A stretch of DNA of 64,000 nt. Source: Zopfochytrium polystomum (Eukaryota > Chytridiomycota > Chytridiomycetes > Chytridiales > Chytridiaceae). The notes beneath the pieces were generated by a model. The model worked only from the letters and a program-made list of their open reading frames with translations. It searched no databases and had not been told where the DNA came from. Numbering within the stretch: position 1 is the first letter of the stretch; each line of letters starts with the position of its first letter. The DNA lies in NCBI GenBank assembly GCA_025765615.1, contig JAIVFJ010000134.1:62001-126000 (forward strand), given 5' to 3'. Of this stretch, positions 50,640-61,399 are shown piece after piece. Made by a program: the position numbers and the translations under genes.

Positions 50640-52633
50640 ACCTCCCCTCTCAGATTCCCTCCATTCTCATTTGCACACCAATTCCCACTCCACCCTTTGG
50701 GCATGCGTTGCAGCCACTCTACAGTCTTGGGTGGCCCCCCTCCCCAAGTTTCCTGGGTTCATGGACACAACAGCGAGATTGCTGGCAACGAACGAGCAGA
50801 CAAGCTGGCATCATCTGTACCCTCAACTTCTGACCCAACCTCTTTTCCAATCCTCTCACAACAGATCCTCCCATTCACTGCCTTCATCTCAAATACCCCA
50901 GTCTTGGGCCAACTTTGACAACAACTGCGTCTCCTCACAGGTCTATCTCATCATTTTGCTCTTCTGACCACCTCAGCCTTTTTTGCCCACATCGCCCACA
51001 ACCCTGACCTAGTTCATTGGGAGGCCACGTTTCTCGTTCTCCACTCTGGTATTAAACCCTCTTCCCTCTTTGGCACCCTCCCTGGCTCTGCTCATCGCAA
51101 GTATCGACTTCAAATCCTCAGCAACACTTTGCCCACTCAAAAAGTTCAACACCAACAACACCCTCAAGTCCACCCTGATGGGCTCTGTCGTCGATGCCAC
51201 CACGCTTTGGAAACCATAGAGCATGTCTGGCAATGCCCTGCAGCTGCTGACAGCATTACCATGATTCACAACACCTTTGCTGAAACCCTTTCCTCCTCTG
51301 TTCCTCCTGAACCTGCTGGTTGCTCTCCTCCCCAAGCCCATCCCATTTACTGGCTCTCCCGCCCTGAATTTCTCTTTGATCATCAATCTTGTATCAATTT
51401 GTCCTCCCTCCTTCATGGCTTCATCCCCAATCCTTTTATGACACCTTATTCTCACGTGATAACCCCGCTGCCTCTGTCCTTAAAACCCTTGTCACCGCTT
51501 TCCATCAGCTCGCTTCTTGATTCCCATCGACTCACTTGGATTCCCTGTTGTGAGGACACTATCTCTTCAGAGAAGTCAAAGTCCATCAAGCCCTCTGACA
51601 AGCGCTCCAAGCCCCGCAAATCCCCTCCACCAAATTCCCAGGCCCCTCACCATCGCTCCCCAGCCTCTCACTCATCGACTTCTCTAATTGTCAACCCTTC
51701 CCTCCCTCCCACTCCATCATCCCACGGAACTCGAACAGCCCTTCACCACCCTCTCAACCTCGCTGCACCATGTGTAGTTGCTGGCACTCCACAGATATTT
51801 GCACTCCGCAGACACTTGCCCAGGCATCTGGCTTTCGCGCACCAAGGCTTCTTCCAGATAGATTGACCACTACCTTGGCCGCATAAAACTTGTTGCAGGC
51901 ATTATCTGGCTTCACCACGCAACAGCACTTCCCTCACACCAACACACAAGAAGCCACTCACCACCCATCTTGTTATGAATCACCCTCTGGAAACCTCTGG
52001 AACCTTCTAGAACATTCCTTCATGGAACCTTGTGGAACCTTCTGGAGCCTTCTTTGCTTTCCTGACTTGTCTTGTTGTCATTGGTATCATTGGTATCATT
52101 GTATTACTAATTGCTCTTTCTGGAACTTTCTTTGAGTCTTGACAAGGAAGACTCTCAAAAAGTATAAAAGGGGGATGGGGGACCTGTCCTATCCCTCAAG
52201 TGAATTATTGTTTCTAATACAATCATCACTCCTCTCAGTTCCTTGTCTGCCTTGTCCTGTCCTGCCCTGTTTCTGACACATCTCCTGCTAAGCCTGATGT
52301 TCACTGAGCCCACTCTTGCCTTTCACAATCTTGACATGGGCAGTAGCCTAATCTGACTTATCCCAACCCTCTGACTTTTCACAGCTGTTCCCCTCTCTTA
52401 CTCAGACCTCCCTCAGACTTTGTTCTCCATTTTTTCTTGTTTCTGCCTTTGTCCCCTTCTCCTTTGATCATTGTGGCTTTATGTGCGGTGGAGATGCCTG
52501 ACGACCCTATAAGTCCGTAGTGCATGGGGTGGGTTTGCTGAGGTGATACCTGGACGTAGTCTATTACAGTTCACCGTTGATGGCTCTTTCTCTTCCAACC
52601 AGCCCTTCAGGGCCAGAACAATGAAAAAAAAAA
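50640..52633 (+). mobile_element. LINE-like retrotransposon relic (RNase H and CCHC end)
   Basis: Bases 50760-50814 read H-G-H-N-S-E-I-A-G-N-E-R-A-D-K-L-A, the last conserved block of the RNase H domain of non-LTR elements (G-H-x-x-x-x-G-N-E-x-A-D). Bases 51186-51236 read C-R-R-C-H-H-A-L-E-T-I-E-H-V-W-Q-C, the C-x2-C-x8-H-x4-C motif at the end of many LINE pol proteins. Stops interrupt the frame, and reverse transcriptase is missing, as in a 5'-truncated copy. The C/T-rich composition runs on to an A run at about 52623-52633, a plausible 3' tail. A solo LTR is nested inside. Confidence 0.65.
51971..52278 (+). mobile_element. Solo LTR with CATCT target-site duplication
   Basis: 308 bases beginning TGTTATGAATC and ending TTTCTGACA (TG...CA ends). 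CATCT lies immediately before (51966-51970) and immediately after (52279-52283). A TATA box (TATAAAAG at 52163-52170) sits where an LTR promoter should be. No matching second LTR or internal region is present, so the element was reduced by LTR-LTR recombination. Confidence 0.8.
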
Positions 52634-52997
52634 TTGTTTGAAATAAAACGTTCTTATTCAGCGCCACCGTATTTCATTCCGCCAACTTATTTTTCTGCAT
52701 TCTGGATTTGATGTAAAGCTTCCGCTCAGCAGCTCCTGCCATTCTGCGCCAAGCTCTGCCACGTCCAGCGTCGTGGGACATGATGTCGCTGGGAGTGGCG
52801 ACGGTGCCGCATTATTCTGAAGAATCCTTGGCATCTCGGTGCTCCAATTTCCGTTCCATGTAGACTGTGGAGGGCTCGTTGCCAAAACTTTTTCTCATGG
52901 AGCAAGAAGCAAGCTTCCAGCGCCAAGTGTTTTTGTTTTTTTTTGAAATGTTCGACAACAAAACTACTCTGATAAACTGGAGCATGAACTCTGAAAT

Positions 52998-53336
52998 TTA
53001 GAAACACAAAAACGTTGGCTCCTGTTGAAGAACTTCCTGGACTTGCGCTTGGACTGACAGAAAGGTATCCTTTTTTTAGTCGAATAACTGGCTTCACATG
53101 AAAACTCTACCTTCACGAATACGAATGTTCATTGTGCATTCCGGCCACTCTTCCACGTGGATTCCCTTGATGTCCCTCAATGCATGCAGCTGCCTGAGCT
53201 CTTCAAATACGTCCTTGAGCGTGTCATCACGATGGACTTCCAATTGATAATAGTTTCCCTTGTAACCTACAGCGATACTGGATTTTTTGCTGTCTGAATA
53301 CTCCAATACCCTGAGCGGTGTGGGATTCAGCACCAT
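52998..53336 (-). CDS. Small unrecognised two-exon protein
   Basis: From M-V-L-N-P-T-P-L-R-V-L-E-Y at 53336, exon 1 runs to 53111 (GTAGAG donor). Exon 2, 53053-52998, follows an acceptor CTGTCAG and ends V-L-Q-Q-E-P-T-F-L-C-F, giving about 93 residues. Exon 1 has folded-domain character (I-A-V-G-Y-K-G-N-Y-Y-Q-L-E-V; L-K-D-V-F-E-E-L-R-Q-L-H-A-L), reminiscent of a ubiquitin-like or small alpha/beta fold, but no family is recognised. An earlier exon may exist since the frame is open a little upstream without an ATG. Confidence 0.45.
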
Positions 53337-53420
53337 TTGCGGTGGAGGTTCCAATGCCCTTAGTGACGGTTTATTTCCGATCTAAGCCATGTTGGTGAGC
53401 AATAAAAATAGATGAAGTAT

Positions 53421-54612
53421 TCACCAAGAAAAATGCATGTACTGTACTTGACGCTGAGAAAAGGCCCTGTGCTCTGCGACTGTGCCCCCTAGCACCTTGT
53501 TTGCCAATGACGCCACGATTTCCAGTTCGCCCGTTTTCGGTGCATCCAGCTTCTGTGCGTGGGTCGACAGTGTAAGGTGGAAGGCTTGAAACCCCAGTCC
53601 ACACGTCGCAAGGAGTCCAACCACAACCGTCACATCCCTAGAGGCGATCCAGAACACAAAGACAACCACTCCAACGGAAACAAACAGCACCCCGTTGGTG
53701 ACGAGCCTGACGTGCTCGTGGATGGTGCGAATGAAGGTGTAGACAAGCGACTGCAGGGAGCTCATTCCGAACATACCAAGGAATATGGTTCTCTGCATGC
53801 TGCCATCCACGGTGCAGACGATTTTGTCTAGCTTGTCATCCAAGAGCTCGATGACACGGTCCGTTTTGGTGTCGAGCATGGTGATGACCTGGCTCGTGTT
53901 CTTGTCGATCACGGCGAGGCTCCGTCCCACGCCGACGGCGAGCTCGTCGACGACCTTGTTTGAAATTCGCTCTACGACTTGAACGGATCCTCCGACAACT
54001 TGCAACATCCTGTCCCCGGCCCCGCCCACGGTTTCAATCACTCGTCCCGTGTTGGAGTCCAAGATGGCTAGCGCCTTTTCGACATTTTTGTCGATTACGC
54101 CGACGACGTCCCCGACCTTCGCGTCGACTCTCTCAATGACCTTGCCGGTCAAGCGGTCGACTACGGCCAGGGCGGTTTGGGCGTTTGTGTCGATCGTCCG
54201 GATGACCTGGTTGGTTCGGCTGTCGATCACCTCGACACCCTTTGCGACGACTCTGATGGTTTGGTCGGCTCGCACGTTGATTGTTTCGATTACCTTGTCG
54301 GCATTCCTACTCGTTCATTCGAGTTAGTGGGGATGTTGCAAGAAGGGGGAGGGTGACGCACACTCACTTGTCGACCACGGCCAGCGCCTTGTCGCCGAAA
54401 TCCCCCAACTTGGCGAGGGTCCTGTTCGCCACGGCCTCGGTGCGGTCCAGCGCGTGCTCGACTGTAGCCGCGGCCTTGTCGACGGCCTTGTCGATTAGCG
54501 AGTGCGCCCTGTCGATGAGCTTGTGGCCGAGCTCGCTGGCCTTGTCCACCGCCCTGTGTGCCGCGTAGCTCAGCAGCCCGCCAAAGACGCCGAACACGGC
54601 AAAGAGGACCAT
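53421..54612 (-). CDS. Membrane protein with repeated V-I-D motifs
   Basis: Exons 54612-54368 and 54306-53421 join (GTGAGT donor) to 376 residues. The N-terminus (M-V-L-F-A-V-F-G-V-F-G-G-L-L) is hydrophobic. Residues about 25-220 are imperfect amphipathic repeats of about 22 residues, each with V-I/V-D followed by N-T/R and V-I-x-x-I/L-D (K-A-L-A-V-V-D-K; G-V-E-V-I-D-S-R-T-N-Q-V-I; V-V-G-V-I-D-K-N-V; S-L-A-V-I-D-K-N-T-S-Q-V-I). Then come two membrane segments (G-V-L-F-V-S-V-G-V-V-V-F-V-F-W and T-V-V-V-G-L-L-A-T-C-G-L). The repeats could form a long coiled or lipid-binding helix, as in apolipophorin or perilipin-like proteins; that is only an analogy. A (GT)n and poly-T tract lies 45 bases upstream. 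Confidence 0.7.
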
Positions 54613-54654
54613 TATTATTATTATTTGAAAAGTGGCAAGTGCAAGAAGCAGAGC

Positions 54655-54690
54655 GTGTGTGTGTGTGTGCTTCTTTTTTTTTTTTTTTTC
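54655..54690. repeat. (GT)n plus poly-T tract
   Basis: A GT run (about 54655-54669) and a T run (about 54673-54690), which lie in the 5' flank of the minus-strand V-I-D repeat gene. Confidence 0.85.
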
Positions 54691-54963
54691 TCTTGTTTTT
54701 ACTATTTTCTTTTGTGTTTGCTTTGTTAACTTTTTTTCTTCCTTTCCTTCCAAGTGCAAAAAGTTGCCAAGCACTTTGACCAAATGGGCGAATCTAGCTT
54801 CTCCGTCCCAACCAGTCCCACCCCAACGTGTTCACTCCCCCCTTCCCTTCCTTGCGATACCATCGTCCGCTTTGCTTTCTTGCAGACTCCCTGTCACTCT
54901 CTGCAGGGGCTTGCCCCAAAAGCACCATGAACTTGAACTGTTCAGCGTTTATTTCCATGGATT

Positions 54964-56007
54964 TCAAATGATGCTACAGAACTGGCGGACAATGTCGGCA
55001 AGTTGATCGGGTGCCTCCCAATACACCATGTGTCCGCAGTCCAGCGACTGAACGACTAAACGGTCATCTCCAAACGTCTGCTTCATATCTGCGATAATAT
55101 CCTCCCGCACATAATCTTCGAACGCTGCTCGCACCAGCAACACCTTTGCCGGCCGCGGGGCCTCGTCGCGCGGCGGGTTCGGCACGTCGAGCGCCGCCAC
55201 TTCGCTGATGCCGGCGATGATGGCGGTGGCGGACCAGCGGAAGCGGAACTTTTCGGCGTTGCAGTTGTACGGGTCGCGGAACTGTTCGAGGTGGTTCTCA
55301 ATGTCGTTCTGGACAGCGGGATGGGGTCGGACGAGGGTTACGCCGTCGTTTCCGAAGCAGCCGGCGGCCGCGAGGGCGCTTTTGTGAAGAGATCGTGAGC
55401 GCTCGAGGGCGGCTTGTTCGACAGAGTCGAAAGCATTTTTTCTCGGATCCAAGAAGCTTTCGGCGAGTGCCGAAGCTTTCTGGACGGGCAGCTTCAGCTG
55501 CAGGGTAGCGGCACAAAAATTCTCTCGTTAAAAACAAAGCAAAAAAAAAAAAAAAAAATTGCACTACTAAAAATCGCAAGGTCTTTCACTCACCCCAGGA
55601 TCGACCAGAATGAGAGTGCGGACCAGCGCCGGGTGAGCCGCCCAAAAGTGGAGTGACAGAAACCCACCAAAGCTGTGGCCAAGGAGGTCGACGGCAAAGT
55701 CCGCACCGGCGGCGGTGGCGGGCGGCGAGGACTCGCGGTAGGCATCAAGCGTTGCGGCTACGTCGCGAATGTGCTGGGCTACCGTCCACGGTGCGTCTCG
55801 GGTGGAGGCGCCGTGGCCTCGCAGGTCGACGGCGACGATGGTGCGCGCGGTGGGGAAGACGGGGTGGGCGGCCTGCACGTCGGCGAGGAACCGCCAGCGC
55901 AGGGCGTGGCCCTGGATGCCGTGGATGGCCAGGACCGGGTGGGCGGGCGTCGCGTCAGGGTTGAATACGTGGAAGCTGAGGACGGCGGCGGCGGCGGTGG
56001 CGTGCAT
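54964..56007 (-). CDS. Alpha/beta hydrolase
   Basis: Exons 56007-55594 and 55497-54964 join in phase 0 (GTGAGT donor, CTGCAG acceptor) to 315 residues, a usual length. The oxyanion-side H-G-I-Q-G is at 29-33. D-L-R-G-H-G is at 61-66. The nucleophile elbow G-H-S-F-G-G is at 110-115 (Ser112). The catalytic His is in D-C-G-H-M-V-Y-W-E (His294), and the acid is probably the Asp in R-A-A-F-E-D-Y-V. All are typical of the fold. The substrate cannot be told; no signal peptide. Start chosen at M-H-A-T-A-A-A-A, shortly before the first strand; an upstream in-frame ATG at 56064 is possible. Confidence 0.85.
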
Positions 56008-56355
56008 CAGGGATTGCCGAAATGGGTGAGTATTTGGCACTGCACTCACCCCTCGATCCCGCAATTTTTACTTGACATATTCACTGGCAAACCTGACGCG
56101 CGTCAAAATTGCCAAACTGACGCGCGTTGTCTGGTCTGGCTCATTTGACAGAGCCGCGGCTGGATCAGTCACTGGACGCGTTCACGGTGCCACAAAAAAG
56201 GAATGCTCATAAACCCAAAGAGCATGGTGTGGGGTCGAACGGGATAACTTTTTCGATCTCGAAGTGAGCTCGAGCGACAAGGCCCCTTCAGGTGCTCTAC
56301 TTTGCGGTCGCCAACAATGGGAAGGTTTTTTCCCTCCAAGCTTTGATATGGCTTT

Positions 56356-58881
56356 TTATAACCCGAAGCTTTCAGCTAAAACCGCGACCGCCGCCGCCTC
56401 CACCTCCTCCGCAAACCTCTCCGCCAACCGCACCCTGACAGTCCCACCCCCCTCCGCCCTCAACGCTTCGACAATCTCGCGGCACCGCTCCCGCGCCGCG
56501 GCAACCCTCGCCGGATCCCCGTCCCGCCCCCCGCAGCGCAGGGCGTCCGCCAGCGCGCCGAGCACCGACACACGGAACCGTTCGACGGCGCGCGCGGCGT
56601 CGCGGCGCCGCGGCCGGCCGTCGCGGGCAGCGTCATCGCACGCGCGCAGGCCGAGCGAGTGCCATCGATCGACGCCGTCGAGGTCGCCGAGGCGTCCGCA
56701 CGCCTCGACGCGGCGGCCGTAAGAGATCGGGTCGGGGGAGACAAGCGCCGACGTCGTGGCAGCGGTGGCATCGTCGCCGACGAGGCGGGCCCAGACAAGC
56801 GACGAGAGCGCGGCGCCGCTGCCCGCTGCCGGGGGTGCCGGCTCAGTCGCACTTTCGCCGCTGGCGGCGGCACGTGCGGCTGCCGCCTCCATCCTTGCGC
56901 CGAGCTTGAGCGCAACGTTTAAGAACGCCGTCCCCGTTGGGCCCGCGAACCACTGCGGGTCCGCCGCGTCGTCGTCGGTGCCATCAGGGAGCGTCGCCTC
57001 CACGATCGCTGCTGCGCCGTCAAGGTCGCCGCAATCAATCAGCGCGCCGACAGCTCTCGTCGCCAACACCACCCCAACGTCCCCCGGCTCCTGCTGGTTC
57101 TGCTCCCGCGCATCATCCTCAACCTCCCCAGCGTCGCCCGCCGGGGTGTACACCCACCTGCCAGCCTCACCCCGCTTGCCCCTCCGCCTCGCCCCGATCT
57201 GCGCCACGAGTTCTGGGCTCGCGACGCCGGCCCACCCACGCGCCGACTCGTCCGCGGCCTCGGCGGCCCTGCGTCTGTTCTCCGCCTCGACCGCCGCGAG
57301 CACGCGTTCGGCGCGGAAGCGTGGGACGCCGCGGATCGGGTGGAGCACCCAGTCCGTGTAGAGCGCACGGACGGCCGCGGGGTCGCGGAGACGGGCGTAC
57401 AGATCGTTCGCGAGGACGTAGGTGGACGCGTCGGGGGGCGGGGTGACTGCGCGCGGGCCGGCGCTGCTTGCGACAATTGCGGTGGAGGCTGTTCCTGCGG
57501 CGGCCCCGTCTGACAGGGCCGGAAGGAGTATCCACTGCTCGAGCGCCTGCTTCGCGAGGGCGAGGTCGGAGTCGGTGGGCGGGACGGGAGTGTGACGGAC
57601 AGCCGAATTGGCGCCGTCCTCTTCGTCGTCCTCGTCCTCGTCGGTTCGGATTTTCGGTCTTTGCGGAAGGCGGGGCCGGGGGTCGCCAAGGAACACTGCC
57701 TCCGAGATTGTTGTTGACATAATCCGTATGTAGCGGTTCGCGGCGTGAATGGACACGGGCAACGCGTTTCGAACGACCGACGCCCAGACCTCCTTCGCCA
57801 GCGCGCGGTCGCCACAGCGCTCGGCAACCGCAAGCACCGCCTCGTGAGAGTCTGCCGTCCATGGAATCGTGGACGCGAACGCGGTTCGCTGGTGTTGAGG
57901 CTGCAGCTTTGCGGCATCCGGAATCTCTGGGGCTGCGGATACGAGCGGAAGATGGCCCGCGGGGGAGCCAGCGATCTCGCCTGCGTTCGCTCGCGCAATG
58001 GCCTCTGCAAAACCCATCTCACCCGCAGCAGCGATGGCGGCCCCAGACGGCGCTCGCCAGATCGCGGCGATCGCGCGGTGGTACCTAACAGGATCGCTGA
58101 TGAGGAGCCGGAGCATTGAGTGGTGGTCCACGTAGGAGAGGCGTTCCGCCAGGACCGGGTTCGTCGACAAGAACGTGTACACAACGAGCGCGTCGTGCAC
58201 ACGGCGGACAGACTGCAGGTGCCGCAGAACGGCAAGCTTATCGTACCCTGAGAGCAGGCGGAACCGCGAAAAGTCGATGGACTTGGTGAGCATCGCTGGC
58301 TCGGCCTGTCCGCGGACTTGCCTCGGGGCCAGTCGGGCAACGATTTGGCCAGGTGAGGGATCTGCCGGGGGCGCTTCCCGCACTGCTCGTGGGCGCCGCT
58401 TTCCAGGCCGTTTCAGGATCGTTCCGGACTGCTCATCGTCGTCGCCGTATTGGTTGCGTGCACTTGTAGGTCGTAGGTAGAGGCTGTCGGAGTCAACATC
58501 GTCATCGTCGTCATGGCTGGTACTTCCATCCGACCGATTTGGAGATTTTGGAGCTCTTCGAAGCCAAGGTGAAGGGCCTTGTGGAGTGCGGGCGAGAGTT
58601 GACTTCTTTCTGCACGGCAGCAGGAGAAGTAAGGAGGGACCCGGCGATCGAGGGTTGCCTCTGCGCGAACAGGAACAGGCCGTAGCTGCAGTGGCCGCTG
58701 CTGCAGCCGCCGCTCCGAGGCCCGTTGATCGCTTCGTGCTTGCAGATCCGACTGCGATCGCGATCGCGATTGCCTTCATCGAAATGGACGGTTTGACAAG
58801 GAAGCAACGGTGGGCGGAAGGTTGAAGTGGAGCACGAACACCCTGTCGGACAAGCGACGCGAGACGCGCTCGTTGGCACAA
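56356..58881 (-). CDS. Large helical-repeat protein, possibly a mitochondrial PPR-like protein
   Basis: An 841-residue single-exon frame. The N-terminus is basic and lacks acidic residues for about 85 positions (M-C-Q-R-A-R-L-A-S-L-V-R-Q-G), as in a mitochondrial presequence. From about residue 200 it is built of helix pairs (L-A-V-L-R-H-L-Q-S-V-R-R-V-H-D-A-L-V-V-Y; A-V-L-A-V-A-E-R-C-G-D-R-A-L-A-K-E-V-W; V-G-A-L-I-D-C-G-D-L-D-G-A-A-A-I-V). Their spacing and the G-D-x-x-x-A turn are those of PPR or TPR-like repeats, which usually bind organelle RNA. An Asp/Glu-rich loop interrupts the middle. Very GC-rich. A fragment of its N-terminus is duplicated at 44.05-44.48 kb. Confidence 0.65.
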   Translation of the reverse strand: MCQRARLASLVRQGVRAPLQPSAHRCFLVKPSISMKAIAIAIAVGSASTKRSTGLGAAAAAAATAATACSCSRRGNPRSPGPSLLLLLPCRKKSTLARTPQGPSPWLRRAPKSPNRSDGSTSHDDDDDVDSDSLYLRPTSARNQYGDDDEQSGTILKRPGKRRPRAVREAPPADPSPGQIVARLAPRQVRGQAEPAMLTKSIDFSRFRLLSGYDKLAVLRHLQSVRRVHDALVVYTFLSTNPVLAERLSYVDHHSMLRLLISDPVRYHRAIAAIWRAPSGAAIAAAGEMGFAEAIARANAGEIAGSPAGHLPLVSAAPEIPDAAKLQPQHQRTAFASTIPWTADSHEAVLAVAERCGDRALAKEVWASVVRNALPVSIHAANRYIRIMSTTISEAVFLGDPRPRLPQRPKIRTDEDEDDEEDGANSAVRHTPVPPTDSDLALAKQALEQWILLPALSDGAAAGTASTAIVASSAGPRAVTPPPDASTYVLANDLYARLRDPAAVRALYTDWVLHPIRGVPRFRAERVLAAVEAENRRRAAEAADESARGWAGVASPELVAQIGARRRGKRGEAGRWVYTPAGDAGEVEDDAREQNQQEPGDVGVVLATRAVGALIDCGDLDGAAAIVEATLPDGTDDDAADPQWFAGPTGTAFLNVALKLGARMEAAAARAAASGESATEPAPPAAGSGAALSSLVWARLVGDDATAATTSALVSPDPISYGRRVEACGRLGDLDGVDRWHSLGLRACDDAARDGRPRRRDAARAVERFRVSVLGALADALRCGGRDGDPARVAAARERCREIVEALRAEGGGTVRVRLAERFAEEVEAAAVAVLAESFGL

Positions 58882-59969
58882 AAGGTCCGCGGCTTGCTGT
58901 CCAAATGACAGCAGCGCTGTCTTTCAACTGCGAGGGAGGTCAACAACTGTACCGATGGTTGGCTCGGGCGAGACACTGCGTGGCTTTGGCGGCTAACACC
59001 GAAAACCAGGCGGTCTGTCTTGCCCTCACAAAAAAAAAAAAATGCAGCAGCCCACCCGCAGACAGGCAGGGGAACCGTGCACAACAAGCTGGATGAGTTG
59101 ACGTCTGGTCAATCAGCGTGGAGGAACTTTAGTGTGCAAATGTCTGTGAATAGAACAATATGCCCTTGAGTACAACAAAAATACTCAAAACATGAGTGAA
59201 CTTAAATTTTTTCCTGCCTAGAAACTTCCTTTGACTTGAAGTTGCTGATGAAGTGGCGGAACGTTGCGGAGGGCTGACTCGGCTTCGAGGGATTCAGAAG
59301 AAATTTCTCTTACCATCCCTTTTGCCCCACAAACGCTGCTTTTGAGCAGCGGATCATATTTTTATTTCTTTCAGTCGTGGCACGCAAATTCTGGCAAGGA
59401 AGAAACTGCTGGGCGAGAAGAAGGGCGCATTGAAGATGAAGGGACTGGGCGAACTCTTACCCCGGTCGTAGTGAACGGGCCGTGCGCGTCCCTTTCTGCC
59501 TCGCAGCTGATCTTCTTTATCCATCTCCTTGACTCGGTCAATCCGCTTGCTTCGTGTGGGCAAAGCCATCCGACTCCTCCTTGGAAGTGAGTCGCGTGGA
59601 ATCCCCGCCGTGTTGACGCCTGCTGAAGTACAGTGTACGTGCGGCGTCTCTGCTAAGCCGCAATTGTTGGCACCGTTCTCCGCCAGCACCGGAATTTTCT
59701 TTGCCTTGACGGTCCAAGCAGCGGCACTGCCAGCAATCAACCCATCGGGATTGCCCAGGCAATGCGTCTCAGGCCTGCCTGCCTGGGCATTCCGCCGATT
59801 TGCTGATGTTGGGTGAGACACCGCCAGCAAGGCGCATTAGGTAATTAGGGAGTCTGTCTTCCCCCTCCCTACCAGCTGACAGAGCACGTATCATTGCGGA
59901 CCAAGAACATCGTAATCAGACCCCCAAGAAGAATCAACTCCCCCAACTCTCATTCCCTCCCACCCCAGC
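58882..59969. other. Spacer with an uncertain minus-strand frame
   Basis: A minus-strand frame at 59354-59830 (158 residues) has no family match or splice support. A 10-base inverted repeat (TGCCCAGGCA at 59752, TGCCTGGGCA at 59780) lies within it. An A run at about 59030 is near the start of the large helical-repeat gene. Confidence 0.4.
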
Positions 59970-60943
59970 ATGGCCGCCGACTTTTCGATTCCTGTCCTCA
60001 TCTGCACTCTGATCGGCGCCCTCTACCTCTCGCTCCTGATCTCCATCTGCCTCGTGCTCCTGCGTCCCGCAGTAAAAGAACGGAATACTAGCCTCATATG
60101 GATCGCGGGATACTTGACCGCCTGGGCGGTCTTGCGCATCCTCTTCTACGCCAGCATCTTCCTGCTATTCACCTCCCTGAACGTTGTGGAACTCTACGAG
60201 TCGTACGCCGTCTTTGGCGCCCTCGCCGTGCTTCCAATCACTGCGGCCAACCTGCGACATTTCGCAATGATGTAAGGAAGCTTGCTTGCTTTGTTCCATC
60301 CACTAACGCCTTCTGTCGTCGCATTTCCCTTCGGCAGTCAAAATTTCAACACTGAGATGACCAGGCGGCGGGTTCAAACGGCTTTGGAGTGCCTTGTCGT
60401 TGTAGCTGGCGCTATCGGGGTGATTGCGGCTTGGGTGATCGCCCGCAGACAAATGTATTACTCATCGACCCAGATCCCTGAGACTGCGAGGGTCGTCCTC
60501 CATATAGCGGACTGGGCTCTCCTCCTGCTCAGCGCTGTGCCCCTCTTGACGTTCATCAACAAGCGTCCGGACATTGGAGCTGGCGTCGTCGTCACCGTAA
60601 TGGTGCAGGCTCTCCTCCAGTGCGGCGAGATGGCTTGTAGGTTTCTTCTTCTCTGGCACTTTGGAGTTTGCACGCTTATCTTTCCCCGTCTCCATCTTTC
60701 CCCGTCTCCCGTTTTGTCCGCTTTGCAGACAGCGTTTCCCGGGATTTGAATATTCGCATCGACAGCTTCATTGACGAAATCTTTTATGACCTCTTTCTCC
60801 TGATGTTGTCGGAGGTGATCATCGTCATCATCTTTTTGGCTCGCCGTCGCGGATTCCTCTTCGTCCTGCACGGGCAGGCGGCCAAAGACGAAACGCACAT
60901 TCAGCTGGAAGAGTTACCAAGCGGTCAATCGGAGTGGAAGTAA
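59970..60943 (+). CDS. Seven-helix membrane protein, intact copy
   Basis: Exons 59970-60271, 60338-60636 and 60729-60943 join in frame (GTAAGG and GTAGGT donors, CAG acceptors) to 271 residues. Seven hydrophobic segments are visible: I-C-T-L-I-G-A-L-Y-L-S-L-L-I; L-I-W-I-A-G-Y-L-T-A-W-A-V-L; Y-A-V-F-G-A-L-A-V-L-P; L-V-V-V-A-G-A-I-G-V-I-A-A-W; D-W-A-L-L-L-L-S-A-V-P-L; V-V-V-T-V-M-V-Q-A-L-L; L-F-L-L-M-L-S-E-V-I-I-V-I-I. A polar tail follows. Layout recalls fungal seven-helix proteins (RTA1-like or receptor-like) but no signature was found, so function is open. Two broken copies lie at 33.5 and 35.6 kb next to LQWW genes. Confidence 0.75.
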
Positions 60944-61399
60944 AATAAGTCAAGTCTTCCATTGTAGTTGGAGGAATTTCAAACTACAAGTTTCCGTGTT
61001 GCTCAAAGAAGAATAACAAAAAAACGAGCGCATCCAAACGAGGGCCGACTTTCTTTCACTTTTCGCTCCCTCAAACTGGCTGTGAAACTCAACGACACTA
61101 AAGGCAGTACCGGCGTCTCGGTGGAGCAGTGGAGCTCAAGAGTCATTGCCTCCACCGTGCAGTTGGTTTGCAGCAACGACGACGAAGAAGTGGGACAGTC
61201 GAAAGGGGGCACTGGCGAAAGCGGGGAAGTCTTTCAAGTTTTATAATTCACTCTCTTGATCCGTGCGTGGGTTTGGAGGAAAAAACCAATGAAAAATGCG
61301 GAAAACTATCAATGGGCGTGATTTACACCGCCGGCCGTACATAACGGTCGTGCAAATCCTCACGGAAAACCCTGAGGCGTGATCCATACCTCGAGCTTG
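60944..61399. other. Spacer, nothing recognised
   Basis: Frames here lack family matches or splice support. Confidence 0.4.

Noticed and set aside
57039..58340. 433-codon Ser/Arg/Pro-rich minus-strand frame
   Set aside because: An out-of-frame shadow of the 841-residue helical-repeat protein, whose frame has helix-pair periodicity and a presequence.
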